From Streptomyces litmocidini (GTDB lineage Bacteria > Actinomycetota > Actinomycetes > Streptomycetales > Streptomycetaceae): a stretch of 64,000 bases of DNA. Location of the stretch: assembly GCF_014649755.1 (NCBI RefSeq), contig NZ_BMTQ01000008.1, forward strand, positions 186,001-250,000, written 5' to 3'. Below are positions 18,257 through 27,111 of the stretch, in pieces; within the stretch, counting starts at the first letter, position 1, and every line of letters starts with the position of its first letter. A program made the position numbers and the translations under genes. The notes beneath the pieces were generated by a model. The model saw nothing but the letters and a program-made list of their open reading frames with translations, had not been told where the DNA came from and ran no database searches.

Positions 18257-19542
18257 CGGGCTTCTCCGATCAGAACGGTGTCGATGCTGTCGGCGGTGTC
18301 GGCGGTGGCGGGCTCCACGACGGCGGCGGTGGCGGCGGGCCCCAGGACGTCGGTGGCGTGGGCGGTGGCGGTATCGCGTACGGCTCCGGGCCGGGCGGGC
18401 CGTCCGGAGGCGGGGCCTCGCCCGCAGGCATCGCGCAGCAGGTCGCCGAGCCGGTCCGCCGCCTCCCGTGACAGGCCGGCGTCGGCGACCGCCTCGATCC
18501 CGCGGGCGCACAGCTCCTCGACGCGCCGGGAGACCGACTCGCGCGCCCCACACGTGTCGAGGAGCTCCAGCACGCGGTCGACGTCCACCGTCCGGGCCGT
18601 GGGAGCCCCGCCGTCGACGTCCCCCGCCCGGGCGGCGGGAGCCCCCACCGCCTCGTCCAGGAGCCGCAGTCCGACGTGGTCCCCGTCGCGGAGGCACAGC
18701 TCCCGCGCGACGGCCAGCAGATAGGTCGCCTTGCCCTCGCGGATGTCCTCGCCGATCGGCTTCCCGGTCGTGGCCGGATCTCCGAAGGCCCCCTGCACGT
18801 CGTCGTGGAGCTGGAACGCCAGCCCGGCCGACCATCCGGCCGCGCGCAGCCGCCCCACCGTGTGCTCGGGCGCGCCCGCGAGCACCGCGCCCAGCGCCAA
18901 GGGATGTCCCACCGTGTACAGCGCCGTCTTGAGCACGGCGGTGCGCATCGCCCGGTCCGCCGACGTGGCGCGCGTGACCTGGCCGTGCAGGTCGAGGTAC
19001 TGACCGGCCACCATCTGCATGCGCATCGCCCGCCACGCGTCCGCCGCCCGCTCCTCCGCCGGTGCTCCCCGAACGGCCTCGGCGAAGGCGTCGTCGGCCC
19101 AGGCGAGGGCCAGATCCCCGGCGAGCACCGCGGCGGCCCCGCCGAACGTGCCGCACGGCGACGCGCGCCCGGCGGTCCCGTACTGCCCGTCTATGCCTAC
19201 GTGCACGGTGGGGCGTCCGCGGCGCACCGCGGAGCCGTCCATGACGTCGTCGTGGATCAGCGCGCAGGTCTGGATCAGTTCGAGCGCCGCGGCGACCCCC
19301 AGGGCCCGGGGGGCCTCGCGGGCCCCTCCCCCGCAGCCGCGCATCGCCCACCACAGGAACGCGGAGCGCAGCCGTCTGCCGCCGTCCAGCGCGAAACGCG
19401 CCACGCGGCCGGCGATGTCGGCGGCGAAGACCGGATCCGCGGCCTCGGCCTCCTCCAGGCGCCGCTCCAGCATTCCCCCGAGATGCTCCCCGACGGCCCC
19501 GGGCACGTTCTGGTCGACGTCGGACGGATCGAGCACGCGCAT
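18253..19542 (-). CDS. crtE: Geranylgeranyl diphosphate synthase CrtE
   Basis: 429 residues. The first Asp-rich motif is LIHDDVMDGSAVRRGRPTVH and the second LHDDVQGAFGD, in the all-helical polyprenyl synthase fold. This makes the C20 diphosphate feeding CrtB. The C-terminal 90 residues are a low-complexity Ala/Thr/Gly extension not needed for the fold. GGGGAG lies six bases before the ATG. It is the first gene of crtE-I-B-DUF5914, and all junctions are 4-base overlaps, indicating translational coupling. Confidence 0.93.
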   Translation of the reverse strand: MRVLDPSDVDQNVPGAVGEHLGGMLERRLEEAEAADPVFAADIAGRVARFALDGGRRLRSAFLWWAMRGCGGGAREAPRALGVAAALELIQTCALIHDDVMDGSAVRRGRPTVHVGIDGQYGTAGRASPCGTFGGAAAVLAGDLALAWADDAFAEAVRGAPAEERAADAWRAMRMQMVAGQYLDLHGQVTRATSADRAMRTAVLKTALYTVGHPLALGAVLAGAPEHTVGRLRAAGWSAGLAFQLHDDVQGAFGDPATTGKPIGEDIREGKATYLLAVARELCLRDGDHVGLRLLDEAVGAPAARAGDVDGGAPTARTVDVDRVLELLDTCGARESVSRRVEELCARGIEAVADAGLSREAADRLGDLLRDACGRGPASGRPARPGAVRDTATAHATDVLGPAATAAVVEPATADTADSIDTVLIGEAR

Positions 19543-19746
19543 CGCAACTCCCCTTGGCGGCAGCCTGGCCTGTGTGGCTCACCGGTCTCACTGGCTCACC
19601 GCTGATTCCGTACCGCCTCCGCGAGCGGATGCACCGTTCCTTGGGCCGTCCGGACCATCCACGGCCACGAACGGCGTGCCGTGGGGGATCCGACGGTGCG
19701 CCGGCCGTGACACTGGGAGGCCCCGCACGTTCCCGGAGGCACCGCC

Positions 19747-20454
19747 ATGGCCCTGCTGAGAGACTCCGAACTCGCGGGCGCCTTCGACCACGCGGCCGGC
19801 ACCTACGACCGCATGACCTCGGCCAGCCCCGGCTACCACCGGCACCTGCGCCGCTCGGCGCGCCGCCTCGCCCTGCCGGGCCTCGGCGCGGGCTGGTCCG
19901 TGCTCGACCTCGGCTGCGGCACCGGTGCCTCGACCGCCGCCCTCCTGCGCGCCGCGCCGCTCGCCTCCGTCACCGGGGTCGACGCCTCGGTCGGCATGCT
20001 GGCCCGGGCCCGGAGCAAGGCCTGGTCGGGCCGGGCGACGTTCGTCCACGCTTCCGCCGAGGGCATGACCGGAGCCGGCGTCACAGGCCCGTACGACGCG
20101 GTCTTCGCCGCCTACCTCTTCCGCAACGTCACGGATCCCGACGCCGTCCTGGGACGGGTCCGGGACGTGCTGCGCCCCGGTGGACGGCTCGCCGTCCACG
20201 AGTACGCCCTGAGCGGGCGGGCCGTCGACCGCGCGCTGTGGTCGGCGGTCATGGCCGCCGTGGTGCTGCCGTGGGGCCGGAGCCACGGCGACGGGGCGCT
20301 CTACCGCCACCTGTGGCGCAGCGTGCTCGACTTCGACACGGCCGACGCGTTCGCCCGGCGGCTCCGCCGTGCCGGGTTCACCGGTGTCCGCGTGCTGCCC
20401 CAGCCGGGCTGGCAGACCGGCATCACGCACACCTTCGTGGCCACCCGGCCCTGA
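19747..20454 (+). CDS. Class I SAM-dependent methyltransferase, UbiE/CrtT-like
   Basis: 235 residues. SAM-binding motif I is VLDLGCGTGASTAALL near residue 57, with TGVDASVGMLARA (motif II) and YLFRNVTDPDAVLGRVRDVLRPGGRL, a UbiE/MenG-type post-II region. It is divergent from crtE with about 200 bp between them. A methyltransferase called CrtT occurs in streptomycete crt loci, so carotenoid-linked methylation is plausible. A quinone methyltransferase is the other reading. GGAGGC precedes the ATG. Confidence 0.82.
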   Translation: MALLRDSELAGAFDHAAGTYDRMTSASPGYHRHLRRSARRLALPGLGAGWSVLDLGCGTGASTAALLRAAPLASVTGVDASVGMLARARSKAWSGRATFVHASAEGMTGAGVTGPYDAVFAAYLFRNVTDPDAVLGRVRDVLRPGGRLAVHEYALSGRAVDRALWSAVMAAVVLPWGRSHGDGALYRHLWRSVLDFDTADAFARRLRRAGFTGVRVLPQPGWQTGITHTFVATRP

Positions 20455-20678
20455 GGGCGCGGTGCGGTCGGCCCGGGCCCTCGGCCAGGGGCGTGCCCCC
20501 GGTTCACGAGCGGGTGACGCCACCGGGTGCCGCCGGCGTCGGGCGGCTTCTTCCTCCTCGCCGTGGCCCGCGTCCCCACCGCCTCCGTCGCCCGCCGGTG
20601 CATCCGGGGGCCGCCGAACGGAGGAAGGCTGTACAGCGTCACAGGACGACGCTCGTTCCTGCGGAGGAGAGGTGTTCC

Positions 20679-21143
20679 ATGCGGCTCCATGACGAGTCCA
20701 CCCCCCATGACGGGTCCACCCCCCACGACGGCGCCCACCGGCCGCCCCCGGGGGTCAGTGACGCCACGGTCGAGGCGCTGGGGTCCCTCTCCAAGGCGCT
20801 GGAGACGGTCGAGCGGGCCCGCGGCGCCCTCTACGGCTTCCACCAGCTGACGGGAACCGCGGACTTCGAGCTCGGCCGCGCGGTGCGCCTGCTCCGGGAG
20901 GCCGGCCACGGCGACTGGGCCGACCGGGTGGAGACCGAGATCCTGGGGCGCAACGTCATTCCCGGGCACTGGACGTTCCAGATCGTCGAGGCCTACGACC
21001 GGACGTACTACGAGCCGTTCAAGGACCTGGAACGGCTCGCCGTCTCCCGGCTCGCCGGAGGACGGAACCATCTGTACGAGGCCCGGCTCAAGGAGGCACG
21101 GCGCACCGTGGGCCATCCCGACCACACCTCCGGCCCCGGCTGA
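20679..21143 (+). CDS. Conserved hypothetical helical protein
   Basis: 154 residues. After a repetitive N-terminus (STPHDGSTPHDGAH) there are long amphipathic helices, for example ALETVERARGALYGFHQLTGTADFELG and ARLKEARRT. I have seen similar proteins in actinobacteria without an assigned function. The ATG follows GGAGGAGAGG by seven bases, which decides the start. There are no membrane segments or catalytic motifs I can identify. It is a separate transcription unit after the methyltransferase. Confidence 0.7.
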   Translation: MRLHDESTPHDGSTPHDGAHRPPPGVSDATVEALGSLSKALETVERARGALYGFHQLTGTADFELGRAVRLLREAGHGDWADRVETEILGRNVIPGHWTFQIVEAYDRTYYEPFKDLERLAVSRLAGGRNHLYEARLKEARRTVGHPDHTSGPG

Positions 21144-21462
21144 CGGCGTACGCCTCAGGACCACGCCGCTGGACGGACCCCTCGTCCGGCGAGGGACTTC
21201 GGCATCCCCAGGGCCGGACTCACGGAGCCGTTCGAACCCTGCCCGAACAGCCGGTTCATCGCCGGGTGCAGCAGCGGACGCCCGGCTGTTCCCCGAGATC
21301 CGGGAACGGGGCCGCACCGGTGTCCTCGGCCCGCGCCGGTCCGGAGGTCGTCCGCGCCGCGACTCCCCCTCCCCCCGGCTGTCCCACTCCTGACCGGCCC
21401 TTCCGGTCTCTTTCGGGCCCGGGTCCGGTCCGGCTCGGGAAGCGGAGCGGTGGGTCGCGCCG

Positions 21463-21516
21463 CACGCGCAGAAGGCGCCCCTGCCCGCGAGGGGGAAGGG
21501 GCGCCTTCTGCGCGTG
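21463..21516. terminator. Perfect 20-bp stem hairpin terminator
   Basis: Arms 21463-21482 and 21497-21516 are exact reverse complements (CACGCGCAGAAGGCGCCCCT on the left), with a 14-base loop. It lies 18 bp beyond the stop of the leftward GlsB gene and downstream of the rightward hypothetical gene, so it can serve both. Confidence 0.85.
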
Positions 21517-21533
21517 CCGGCCCGGGACCGGGG

Positions 21534-21806
21534 TCAGGCATGACGGTGTCGGTTGCCCGTGACGAGGCGGTAGAGGGCGAGGAGGATCACCGAGCCTATG
21601 ACGGCGGCGATCCAGGTGGAAAGGTCGAAGAATCCGTCGATGGCGTCGACGCCGAAGATCACCTTTCCGAGCCAGCCGCCGAGCAGACCGCCGACGATGC
21701 CGATGAGCATGGTGATGATGATGCCGCCCGGGTCCTTGCCCGGCATGAGAGCCTTCGCGATCGCGCCGGCCAGCAGGCCGATGATGATCCACGCGATGAT
21801 GCCCAT
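21534..21806 (-). CDS. GlsB/YeaQ/YmgE family stress-response membrane protein
   Basis: 90 residues, nearly all membrane: MGIIAWIIIGLLAGAIAKALMPGKDPGGII, then GIVGGLLGGWLG and a third helix WIAAVIGSVILLALYRLV. The G-rich TM pattern and length are those of transglycosylase-associated/GlsB proteins linked to general stress. GGAGGC precedes the ATG. Upstream, at 21852-21874, is a GCGT-N15-CGGTAC element resembling promoters of the stress sigma factor SigB of Streptomyces (GNNT-N14-16-GGGTAY). Confidence 0.9.
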   Translation of the reverse strand: MGIIAWIIIGLLAGAIAKALMPGKDPGGIIITMLIGIVGGLLGGWLGKVIFGVDAIDGFFDLSTWIAAVIGSVILLALYRLVTGNRHRHA

Positions 21807-21851
21807 GGTGTGCCTCCGGTTCGTCGCCTGAGAAGTTCGTAAGCTCCGCCT

Positions 21852-21874
21852 GTACCGATCCGGCGACGCCAAAC
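21852..21874 (-). promoter_or_regulatory. SigB-like stress promoter for glsB (candidate)
   Basis: On the minus strand GCGT, 15 bases, then CGGTAC; one base off the GGGTAC -10 of SigB-type promoters. It lies about 45 bp upstream of the GlsB start. The rest of 21875-22120 has no gene. Confidence 0.4.
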
Positions 21875-22120
21875 GCCTCTTTCCGAAGAGGTGCGCTGGA
21901 GCCCTCCCCGATCCGGGCACGGATGCCGGGGCGCGCCGGGACGGGGGAAGGACCCCCGCCGGCGGGTTCGGCACGACGGCCCGCCGGCCGTCGCCCGATG
22001 CGACGAGCCGCGTCGGGCAAGGGAGTTGACGCGCCGGTCCGGGCCGAAGAGGCCGGCGGGCCGGACCGGAGGGCCGGAGCCGCGCGACAGGGTGTTCCGG
22101 GGCCGCCTTCCACCGCGGCG

Positions 22121-22834
22121 TCAGGCGGACGAGCCGCCCGGGCGCCGCTTCCACCAGCGGGGGCGGGTACGGGGGCGGACGGCGCGCCCCAGCCGCCGGC
22201 CGACGAGCACGTAGCCGAGGAGTGCTCCCGTCGTGTTGAGGAAGACGTCGTCGATGTCGAAGGCACGTCCCGTGACGAGCGCGCCCTGCACCAGCTCCAC
22301 GAGCAGCATGGTGGCCGCGGTGACGAGCGCGACCCGGAGGAATCCGCGCGTCTTGCGGGACAGCAGCGGCAACAGGATTCCGAAGGGAACGCCGAGGGCG
22401 ATGTTTCCCCCGAGCTGCTTGACGGTCTCCACGAAGCCCGGCTGGCGGAGGTAGTTCCCGATCGACCGGCCCGGCATCAGATTGCTGCGGGTGAGGGACA
22501 CGGACGCCGGCGAGGCCTCCAGGGTGAGTCTGGCCAGGACCACGGCGAACGCCACCATGCCCGCGAGGGCCACCAGAGTGACCAGCGCCCGCACCAACCG
22601 CCCCGGGCCCCGTCGGACCGGGGCCGCCGGCCTCGCCCCCGGCGCTCTCGTACGCGGCTCCGCCCCGGGTGCCCTCGCACCCGGCTCCGCCCCGGGTGCC
22701 CTCGTGCCCGGCTCCGTCCCGACTGCTCCCCTCCCGGCCGGCTCGGCCCCGGCCGGATCCGTCCCGGCGGGCGCCGCCGCCTTCTCGCCTCCCGCCGCTC
22801 CGGCCCGTTTCCCCGACGCTCTCCAACCGATCAT
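22121..22834 (-). CDS. VanZ family protein
   Basis: 237 residues. The C-terminal 140 hold the VanZ-like membrane domain: NIALGVPFGILLPLLSRKTRG, ATMLLVELVQGALVTGRAFDIDDVFLNTTGALLGYVLV. The first 70 residues are a Pro/Ala/Gly/Glu linker containing a nonapeptide repeat (EPGTRAPGA, EPGARAPGA, EPRTRAPGA), encoded by 27-bp repeats at about 22632-22715. GAGGAAGAGG precedes the ATG. VanZ proteins affect glycopeptide susceptibility in some bacteria, but homologues are common and usually of unknown role. Confidence 0.87.
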   Translation of the reverse strand: MIGWRASGKRAGAAGGEKAAAPAGTDPAGAEPAGRGAVGTEPGTRAPGAEPGARAPGAEPRTRAPGARPAAPVRRGPGRLVRALVTLVALAGMVAFAVVLARLTLEASPASVSLTRSNLMPGRSIGNYLRQPGFVETVKQLGGNIALGVPFGILLPLLSRKTRGFLRVALVTAATMLLVELVQGALVTGRAFDIDDVFLNTTGALLGYVLVGRRLGRAVRPRTRPRWWKRRPGGSSA

Positions 22835-23016
22835 GCGCCTCTTCCTCCTCTGGACGCCCGCGTGCGGACGGGCCCCGCGTACCCGGGACGAGGCGGCCGC
22901 ATGCCGTGCGATCCGTCGGGGACCGCACGTCTGACACACCCGCCCCACGAGCATCAATCCGTCTCCGTGCAAACGGAGTTGGGAATGGGAGGCGTCGAGG
23001 CGGGCACCAGGCGACC

Positions 23017-23697
23017 ATGGGAGAAGACACCGAGAACAGACCCTCGCCGCCCCGCCGGACGACAAGGCGCTCCGGAGGGAGGTGGCGCCTCGTCATCGGC
23101 GCTCTGCTCGTGCTCGCCGTCGCCCTCATGCTGATCGGCCAGTTCCTCGGGCTCCCCGGGCTGGACGTCTTCGGGACGAAGGTGAAGGACCGCTCGGGTC
23201 CCGCCGTCCTGAAGGCCGTCCAGGACCTGAGCCGGTACGAGGGCGCGGCGGGGACCTACCAGGTGGTGGTCGACCTGGAGCACGACGCGCGGTTCCTGCC
23301 GGACTCGATCCGCGGCACCCGCATCCTCTACGTGGCGAACGGCAGCGTCGGCGCCTACGTCGAACTGGACCGCCTCGGGGACGGCACCGTGACCGTCGAC
23401 GCGGACCGGACCGAGGCCACCCTCCGCCTGCCGCACGCCAAGCTGGCCGCTCCCGCGCTCGATCCCGAACGCTCGTACTCCGTCTCCAAGCAGCGTGGTC
23501 TGCTCGACCGGCTGGGCGACCTCTTCTCGGACAACCCCGCGAGCGAGCAGGCCGTCAACGTCCTCGCCGCCCAGCGGATCAGCGACGCCGCCCGCGAGTC
23601 CGGCCTGACGTCCCGGGCGGAGCGGAACACGACCGAGATGCTCCGGAAACTCCTGCTCGGCCTCGGCTTCGAACGGGTGACGGTCACCTACGCATGA
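23017..23697 (+). CDS. DUF4230 domain protein, single membrane anchor
   Basis: 226 residues. A basic N-terminus precedes one TM helix (LVIGALLVLAVALMLIGQFLGL), then an extracytoplasmic DUF4230 domain. It shows HDARFLPDSIRGTRILYVANGSVGAYVELDRL, the LRLPHAKLAAPALDPERSYSVSKQRGLLDRLGDLF segment and a helical C-terminus. Function is unknown. The upstream ribosome site is poor, so the start is less sure than the domain. It is divergent from VanZ. Confidence 0.82.
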   Translation: MGEDTENRPSPPRRTTRRSGGRWRLVIGALLVLAVALMLIGQFLGLPGLDVFGTKVKDRSGPAVLKAVQDLSRYEGAAGTYQVVVDLEHDARFLPDSIRGTRILYVANGSVGAYVELDRLGDGTVTVDADRTEATLRLPHAKLAAPALDPERSYSVSKQRGLLDRLGDLFSDNPASEQAVNVLAAQRISDAARESGLTSRAERNTTEMLRKLLLGLGFERVTVTYA

Positions 23698-24086
23698 GCG
23701 GGATCCTCGCGGGCCCCGCCCCGGAGGCGCACTGATCAGCGCAGGAGGCGGTGGGGCGCGCGGCCGCTCCCACGCGCCTCGCCCGCTCCCCCACGCGCCG
23801 CGCTTCGACGGGGGCGGCGCGCAGGAGGCCTCGGCCTCGCAGTGCCGGGCGCCGTGCCCCGCCGCTCCTGCCGCTCCTGCCTGACGTCCACTCAGAACAC
23901 CTTTCGCTTCCCCGGCGTGCGGCCCCCGCAGGGGCGTTCCCAGCGCGAGGAACGGCTCCGGCATCCCCGCCGCCCCCCTTCCCCCGTGCCCCGACCCTCC
24001 GGGTTCGTGGCGGAGGAAAGCGTTTCGGCGTCGTGTTCGCGGTCATCCGGACCCTCGAACGTGGTCCTGGACTCGGGAGGTCCGTC

Positions 24087-24185
24087 GTGCCGGTCGTGCT
24101 GATCCTGGTGCTCGGTGTCGGGGTGGCGATGGCGTGGTGGAGCATCACGCCTGTTCGCGGCACGGCGCGGCGGGGGGCCCGGTGA
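24087..24185 (+). CDS. Candidate 32-residue single-pass membrane peptide
   Basis: Starting at a GTG that follows GGGAGG by six bases, the frame encodes VPVVLILVLGVGVAMAWWSI followed by a basic tail (TARRGAR). A hydrophobic helix with Trp-Trp at its end and positive residues after it looks like a real small membrane protein. It converges on the DUF6328 gene. The rest of 23698-24086 shows no other gene. Confidence 0.4.
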   Translation: MPVVLILVLGVGVAMAWWSITPVRGTARRGAR

Positions 24186-24222
24186 AGGCCGGTGGCCGGC
24201 CCCGGCTCGTGCGTGCGTGGGA

Positions 24223-24780
24223 TCAGTTTCCGCTCGTGTGGCGCGCGCGGACCCACAGGGGCAGGGCGAACCAGCAGACCAGGTACCAGACGAGGACGGC
24301 GGAGACCAGCCAGGGCACGTACGGGTCGTGCGTGGCCACCCTCAGGATGAGGAACAGCGCGGCCGTCAGCGTCGCGAGGAGGAGCAGGATGCCGGTGAAG
24401 GTGAGCCGGGAGGCCCAGACGACGGCCTGGGGCTTGACCCGCCGTCCGGACACGATCCGGTGGACGGAGACAGGACCGATCAGCGCACCCGTCGCCAGCG
24501 AGCCGAGGATGACGGTGACGAGGTAGATCGTCTTGTCGGTCTGCTGCAGATCGTGGAAGAGCGGAGTGAACACCACCGTGAGCAGGAAGCCGAGGAGGAT
24601 CTGGACGCCGGTCTGGGCGACCCGTATCTCCTGGAGGAGTTCCTGCCAGCGCCGGTCCGCGCGCTCCTCCTCGGTCTCGCCCCGCCCGTCCGTATCGGTG
24701 CGGGGCTCCCCTGCGTCGCCTCCGCGCCGCTCCTCGCCCTGCTCGTCCTTCGGCGTGGCAACGCCGTTTCGTTCGTCCAT
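24223..24780 (-). CDS. DUF6328 family membrane protein
   Basis: 185 residues. An acidic, disordered N-terminus (about 40 residues) precedes RADRRWQELLQEIRVAQTGVQILLGFLLTVVFTPLF, the DUF6328 signature, and four membrane helices in total (about residues 60-85, 92-115, 125-148 and 155-175). The ATG at 24780 follows GGAGGA by five bases. Function is unknown. It sits among other small stress or envelope proteins. Confidence 0.86.
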   Translation of the reverse strand: MDERNGVATPKDEQGEERRGGDAGEPRTDTDGRGETEEERADRRWQELLQEIRVAQTGVQILLGFLLTVVFTPLFHDLQQTDKTIYLVTVILGSLATGALIGPVSVHRIVSGRRVKPQAVVWASRLTFTGILLLLATLTAALFLILRVATHDPYVPWLVSAVLVWYLVCWFALPLWVRARHTSGN

Positions 24781-24979
24781 CAAGATCCTCCTCAGGAATG
24801 TGGGGCCGGAGCGGACCCGCCCTCTCCGGCGATGAGCGCCCGGCGCGGAGAAGGGACTCCCGCACCGGCCGTCGCGGCGTCCCGGGGCGCGTCGGGCCAC
24901 CTCGCCCCGGACGCCGGCGTACGGCGGCCGATCGGCCCGTCCCGCCGCGGAAGGGCGCCGCGTGCGGCCCGCCCACAGG

Positions 24980-25023
24980 CGCCGCACGACCCACGACCAG
25001 GGGAAGCCGTGGGTCGTGCGGCG
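24980..25023. terminator. 16-bp stem hairpin in a gene-free region
   Basis: Arms 24980-24995 and 25008-25023 pair perfectly with a 12-base loop. It lies 200 bp upstream of the DUF6328 start and 500 bp downstream of the SRPBCC stop. No gene fits 24781-25428, so it may be a secondary terminator or mark a lost gene. Confidence 0.5.
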
Positions 25024-25428
25024 TGAGCGTGTCCAGTCGTTCAGCACCCGTGTGCCCCGATGACAGGGGCGCATCCCCCCTTTCGGCGACACAAGGGAGT
25101 GCCTCGGCACACGTGCTGTGCCTGATCGCTCCGTGAGACAGCCGGGCCGGGGCGACGAAGCCCTTTCCCCGCCGCACCGCTTCATCCTGACGGGAGCCAT
25201 CGGCCGGCTGCGTGTCGTGCACGCCGAACGGCCGGCTCGCCCGCGTGCTCCCTCGCTCCCGGACGACCGCCCCGCACCGGAAGAGACCCGTGCGGGGCGG
25301 TCGCGAGGCCGCCGACCGGCGGCGGGGAGGAAGCCCCCTGTGCTCCCCCAGTCGCCCCTCCACCGCTCAGGCGGCCCTTCCGGGTCTCCCAGGACGCGTC
25401 AGGAACGCGCGGGGCCTGCCGTTGCCCC

Positions 25429-25478
25429 GCACGACGGCGTGGGCCGGACGGAAACCCGTCCGGCCCACGCCGTCGTGC
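25429..25478. terminator. 23-bp stem hairpin terminator after the SRPBCC gene
   Basis: Arms 25429-25451 and 25456-25478 are perfect reverse complements around a 4-base loop (AAAC). It is 56 bp past the stop of the leftward SRPBCC gene. Confidence 0.88.
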
Positions 25479-25533
25479 GCCACCGGGCGCTCCCCGTCCC
25501 GCGGACGCGGGACCGCGCCCGTGTGACGGACGC

Positions 25534-25986
25534 TCAGACCGATCCGCGCCAGGCGCCCGTCTCCCGGCCGCCTCGCTCTTCGATGAACGTCTTGAACCGC
25601 TTGAGGTCGCCGGTCACCTTGCGCTTGACGAACCCGAGCTTGTCGCCGACCTGCTCCGTCAGCCCCTCGGGGGCGAAGTCCATCTGGAGCATGACCTTCG
25701 TCCGGGCGTCGTCGAGACGGTGGAACGTGACGACTCCGGCCTGCCGTGCCTCGCCCTCGACGGTCGTCCAGGCGACGCGTTCGTCCGGGATCTGCTCGGT
25801 GACGACGGCGTCGAACTCCCGACGCACACCACCGATCTCCGTGACCCAGTGGGTGAGCGTGTCCGTACGCTGCTCGATCCGCTCCACGCCCTCCATGAAG
25901 CGGGGGAACGTCTCGAACTGGGTCCACTGGTCGTACGCGGCGCGAACCGGAACCTCGACCTCGACGGACTCCTCCACCTTCGACAT
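25534..25986 (-). CDS. SRPBCC family protein (polyketide cyclase/dehydrase-like)
   Basis: 150 residues. MSKVEESVEVEVPVRAAYDQWTQFETFPRFMEGVERIEQ is the typical start of a START/Bet v1-like fold used for binding hydrophobic ligands, followed by VVTFHRLDDARTKVMLQMDFAPEGL. Such stand-alone proteins are common in actinobacteria and often stress-linked, with unknown ligands. GAGAAAGGTG precedes the ATG. It has its own strong terminator. Confidence 0.87.
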   Translation of the reverse strand: MSKVEESVEVEVPVRAAYDQWTQFETFPRFMEGVERIEQRTDTLTHWVTEIGGVRREFDAVVTEQIPDERVAWTTVEGEARQAGVVTFHRLDDARTKVMLQMDFAPEGLTEQVGDKLGFVKRKVTGDLKRFKTFIEERGGRETGAWRGSV

Positions 25987-26191
25987 GCCAACACCTTTCT
26001 CCTGGACGAGACTTATCTCCCCATCGGGGATGTATTGCTACGTTTCGCGTAACCCGAGCTGAAGACCTCACACCTCTTCGGCAGACATCGATCACATCTC
26101 GTGTCCCTTGAGGGCCCCGGCGCCTTCCCCGCCCGGGCACGCCTCGCCGGCAGGGAGGCGCACCCGTCGGGGAGACCCGGGCCACGGCTTG

Positions 26192-26566
26192 TCAGATGGC
26201 GCCCGTCCCGCCCGAGAAGGGCCCGCCGGTGCGGTAGTACTGGCCGATCTCCTCGCGGTACTGCCGGTCGGCGAGGTGCTTGTCGGAGACGAACTCCGGC
26301 GCGTCCTTCACCTGTTCCCTGGACAGGGCGAGGTGGAGCGTGTGCTCCTCCAGGTCGACGCGGGTCACCGCGCTCGCCGGGATCAGCACCTCCTTGCCGA
26401 AGATCCAGACGCCCGTGTCCACCACCAGATAGGCGTCGTCCACCTCGTCGGAGTGCTTGTCCACCTTGCCGATGTGTCCGTCGGACGCCTCGACCCGCCA
26501 TCCGGTGAGGTCAGTGCCCGCCAGGTGGCCGAATTCCGTGTTGTAGGACCAGAGATGATCGGTCAT
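26192..26566 (-). CDS. PRC-barrel domain protein (copy 1)
   Basis: 124 residues. LAGTDLTGWRVEASDGHIGKVDKHSDEVDDAYLVVDTGVWIFGKEVLIPASAVTRVD is a PRC-barrel, followed by a helical tail with KHLADRQYREEIGQYYRTGGPF. The ATG at 26566 follows GAGGAG by eight bases. A paralogue of the same length is at 44204. PRC-barrels act as interaction or scaffold modules in RNA processing and photosynthesis proteins, and the role here is unknown. The gene overlaps the tail of the DUF6458 gene upstream. Confidence 0.88.
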   Translation of the reverse strand: MTDHLWSYNTEFGHLAGTDLTGWRVEASDGHIGKVDKHSDEVDDAYLVVDTGVWIFGKEVLIPASAVTRVDLEEHTLHLALSREQVKDAPEFVSDKHLADRQYREEIGQYYRTGGPFSGGTGAI

Positions 26567-26852
26567 CGCTGTCACTCCTCTGTCGCTGTGCGTCGTGTAC
26601 GTCGCGGAACCGAACGTGCGCGCCGCCTCGGGGCGGGTCACGCCGGTCGTCCTCGGCGACCGTGGGTGCCACGGTCGGGACCACCGCCCGGCATCGGCGA
26701 AGGACGGTCGCGCAGACGGCGGTTCCGAGGAAGCCCACCGCCACCAGGAGCAGACCGACCAGGTCGAGGACGACCGCTTCGGGCTCCCGGTCGGACGCGA
26801 AGGCGAGGACGCCGCCGACGGGGATCACGGCGAGGAACAGTCCCGGCCCCAT
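26511..26852 (-). CDS. DUF6458-like two-helix membrane protein, C-terminus runs into next gene
   Basis: 113 residues. MGPGLFLAVIPVGGVLAFAS and EAVVLDLVGLLLVAVGFLGTAVCATVL give two TM helices and the DUF6458 pattern. The typical family length is about 80-90. Here the last 30 residues (RFRDVHDAQRQRSD...) are read out of frame through the ribosome site and start of the PRC-barrel gene, a 56-bp overlap. This suggests a lost stop or frameshift near 26580. GGAAGGAGG precedes the ATG. A GGGTAC element at 26890-26895 (minus) could be a SigB-type -10. Confidence 0.6.
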   Translation of the reverse strand: MGPGLFLAVIPVGGVLAFASDREPEAVVLDLVGLLLVAVGFLGTAVCATVLRRCRAVVPTVAPTVAEDDRRDPPRGGAHVRFRDVHDAQRQRSDSDDRSSLVLQHGIRPPGGH

Positions 26853-27111
26853 GGTCGCCTCCTTCCCGCGCGGGTCGGACGGCGTCCGCGTACCCGGGTC
26901 TCCAGGGATCATGTCGTTCTCCCCGGGAGCGGTCGGAGCCCGCCCTCGCCGGCCCGCACAGGCAGGCGCTCCCCCTCCTTTCCCTTCCTCCGGGGGATGG
27001 TCATGGACGGACGGGGCACGCGTCATCCGCGAGCCCCGTCCACGCACCAGTGGGCGGCACACCCGCCGATCGGCCCGTCGGCAGAGGCCGACCAGACCCC
27101 GGGGAGCACCG

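Noticed and set aside
21225..21260. GTTCGAACCC resembling a tRNA T-loop and possible attachment site
   Set aside because: No acceptor, D or anticodon stems can be folded around it; it is a chance match.
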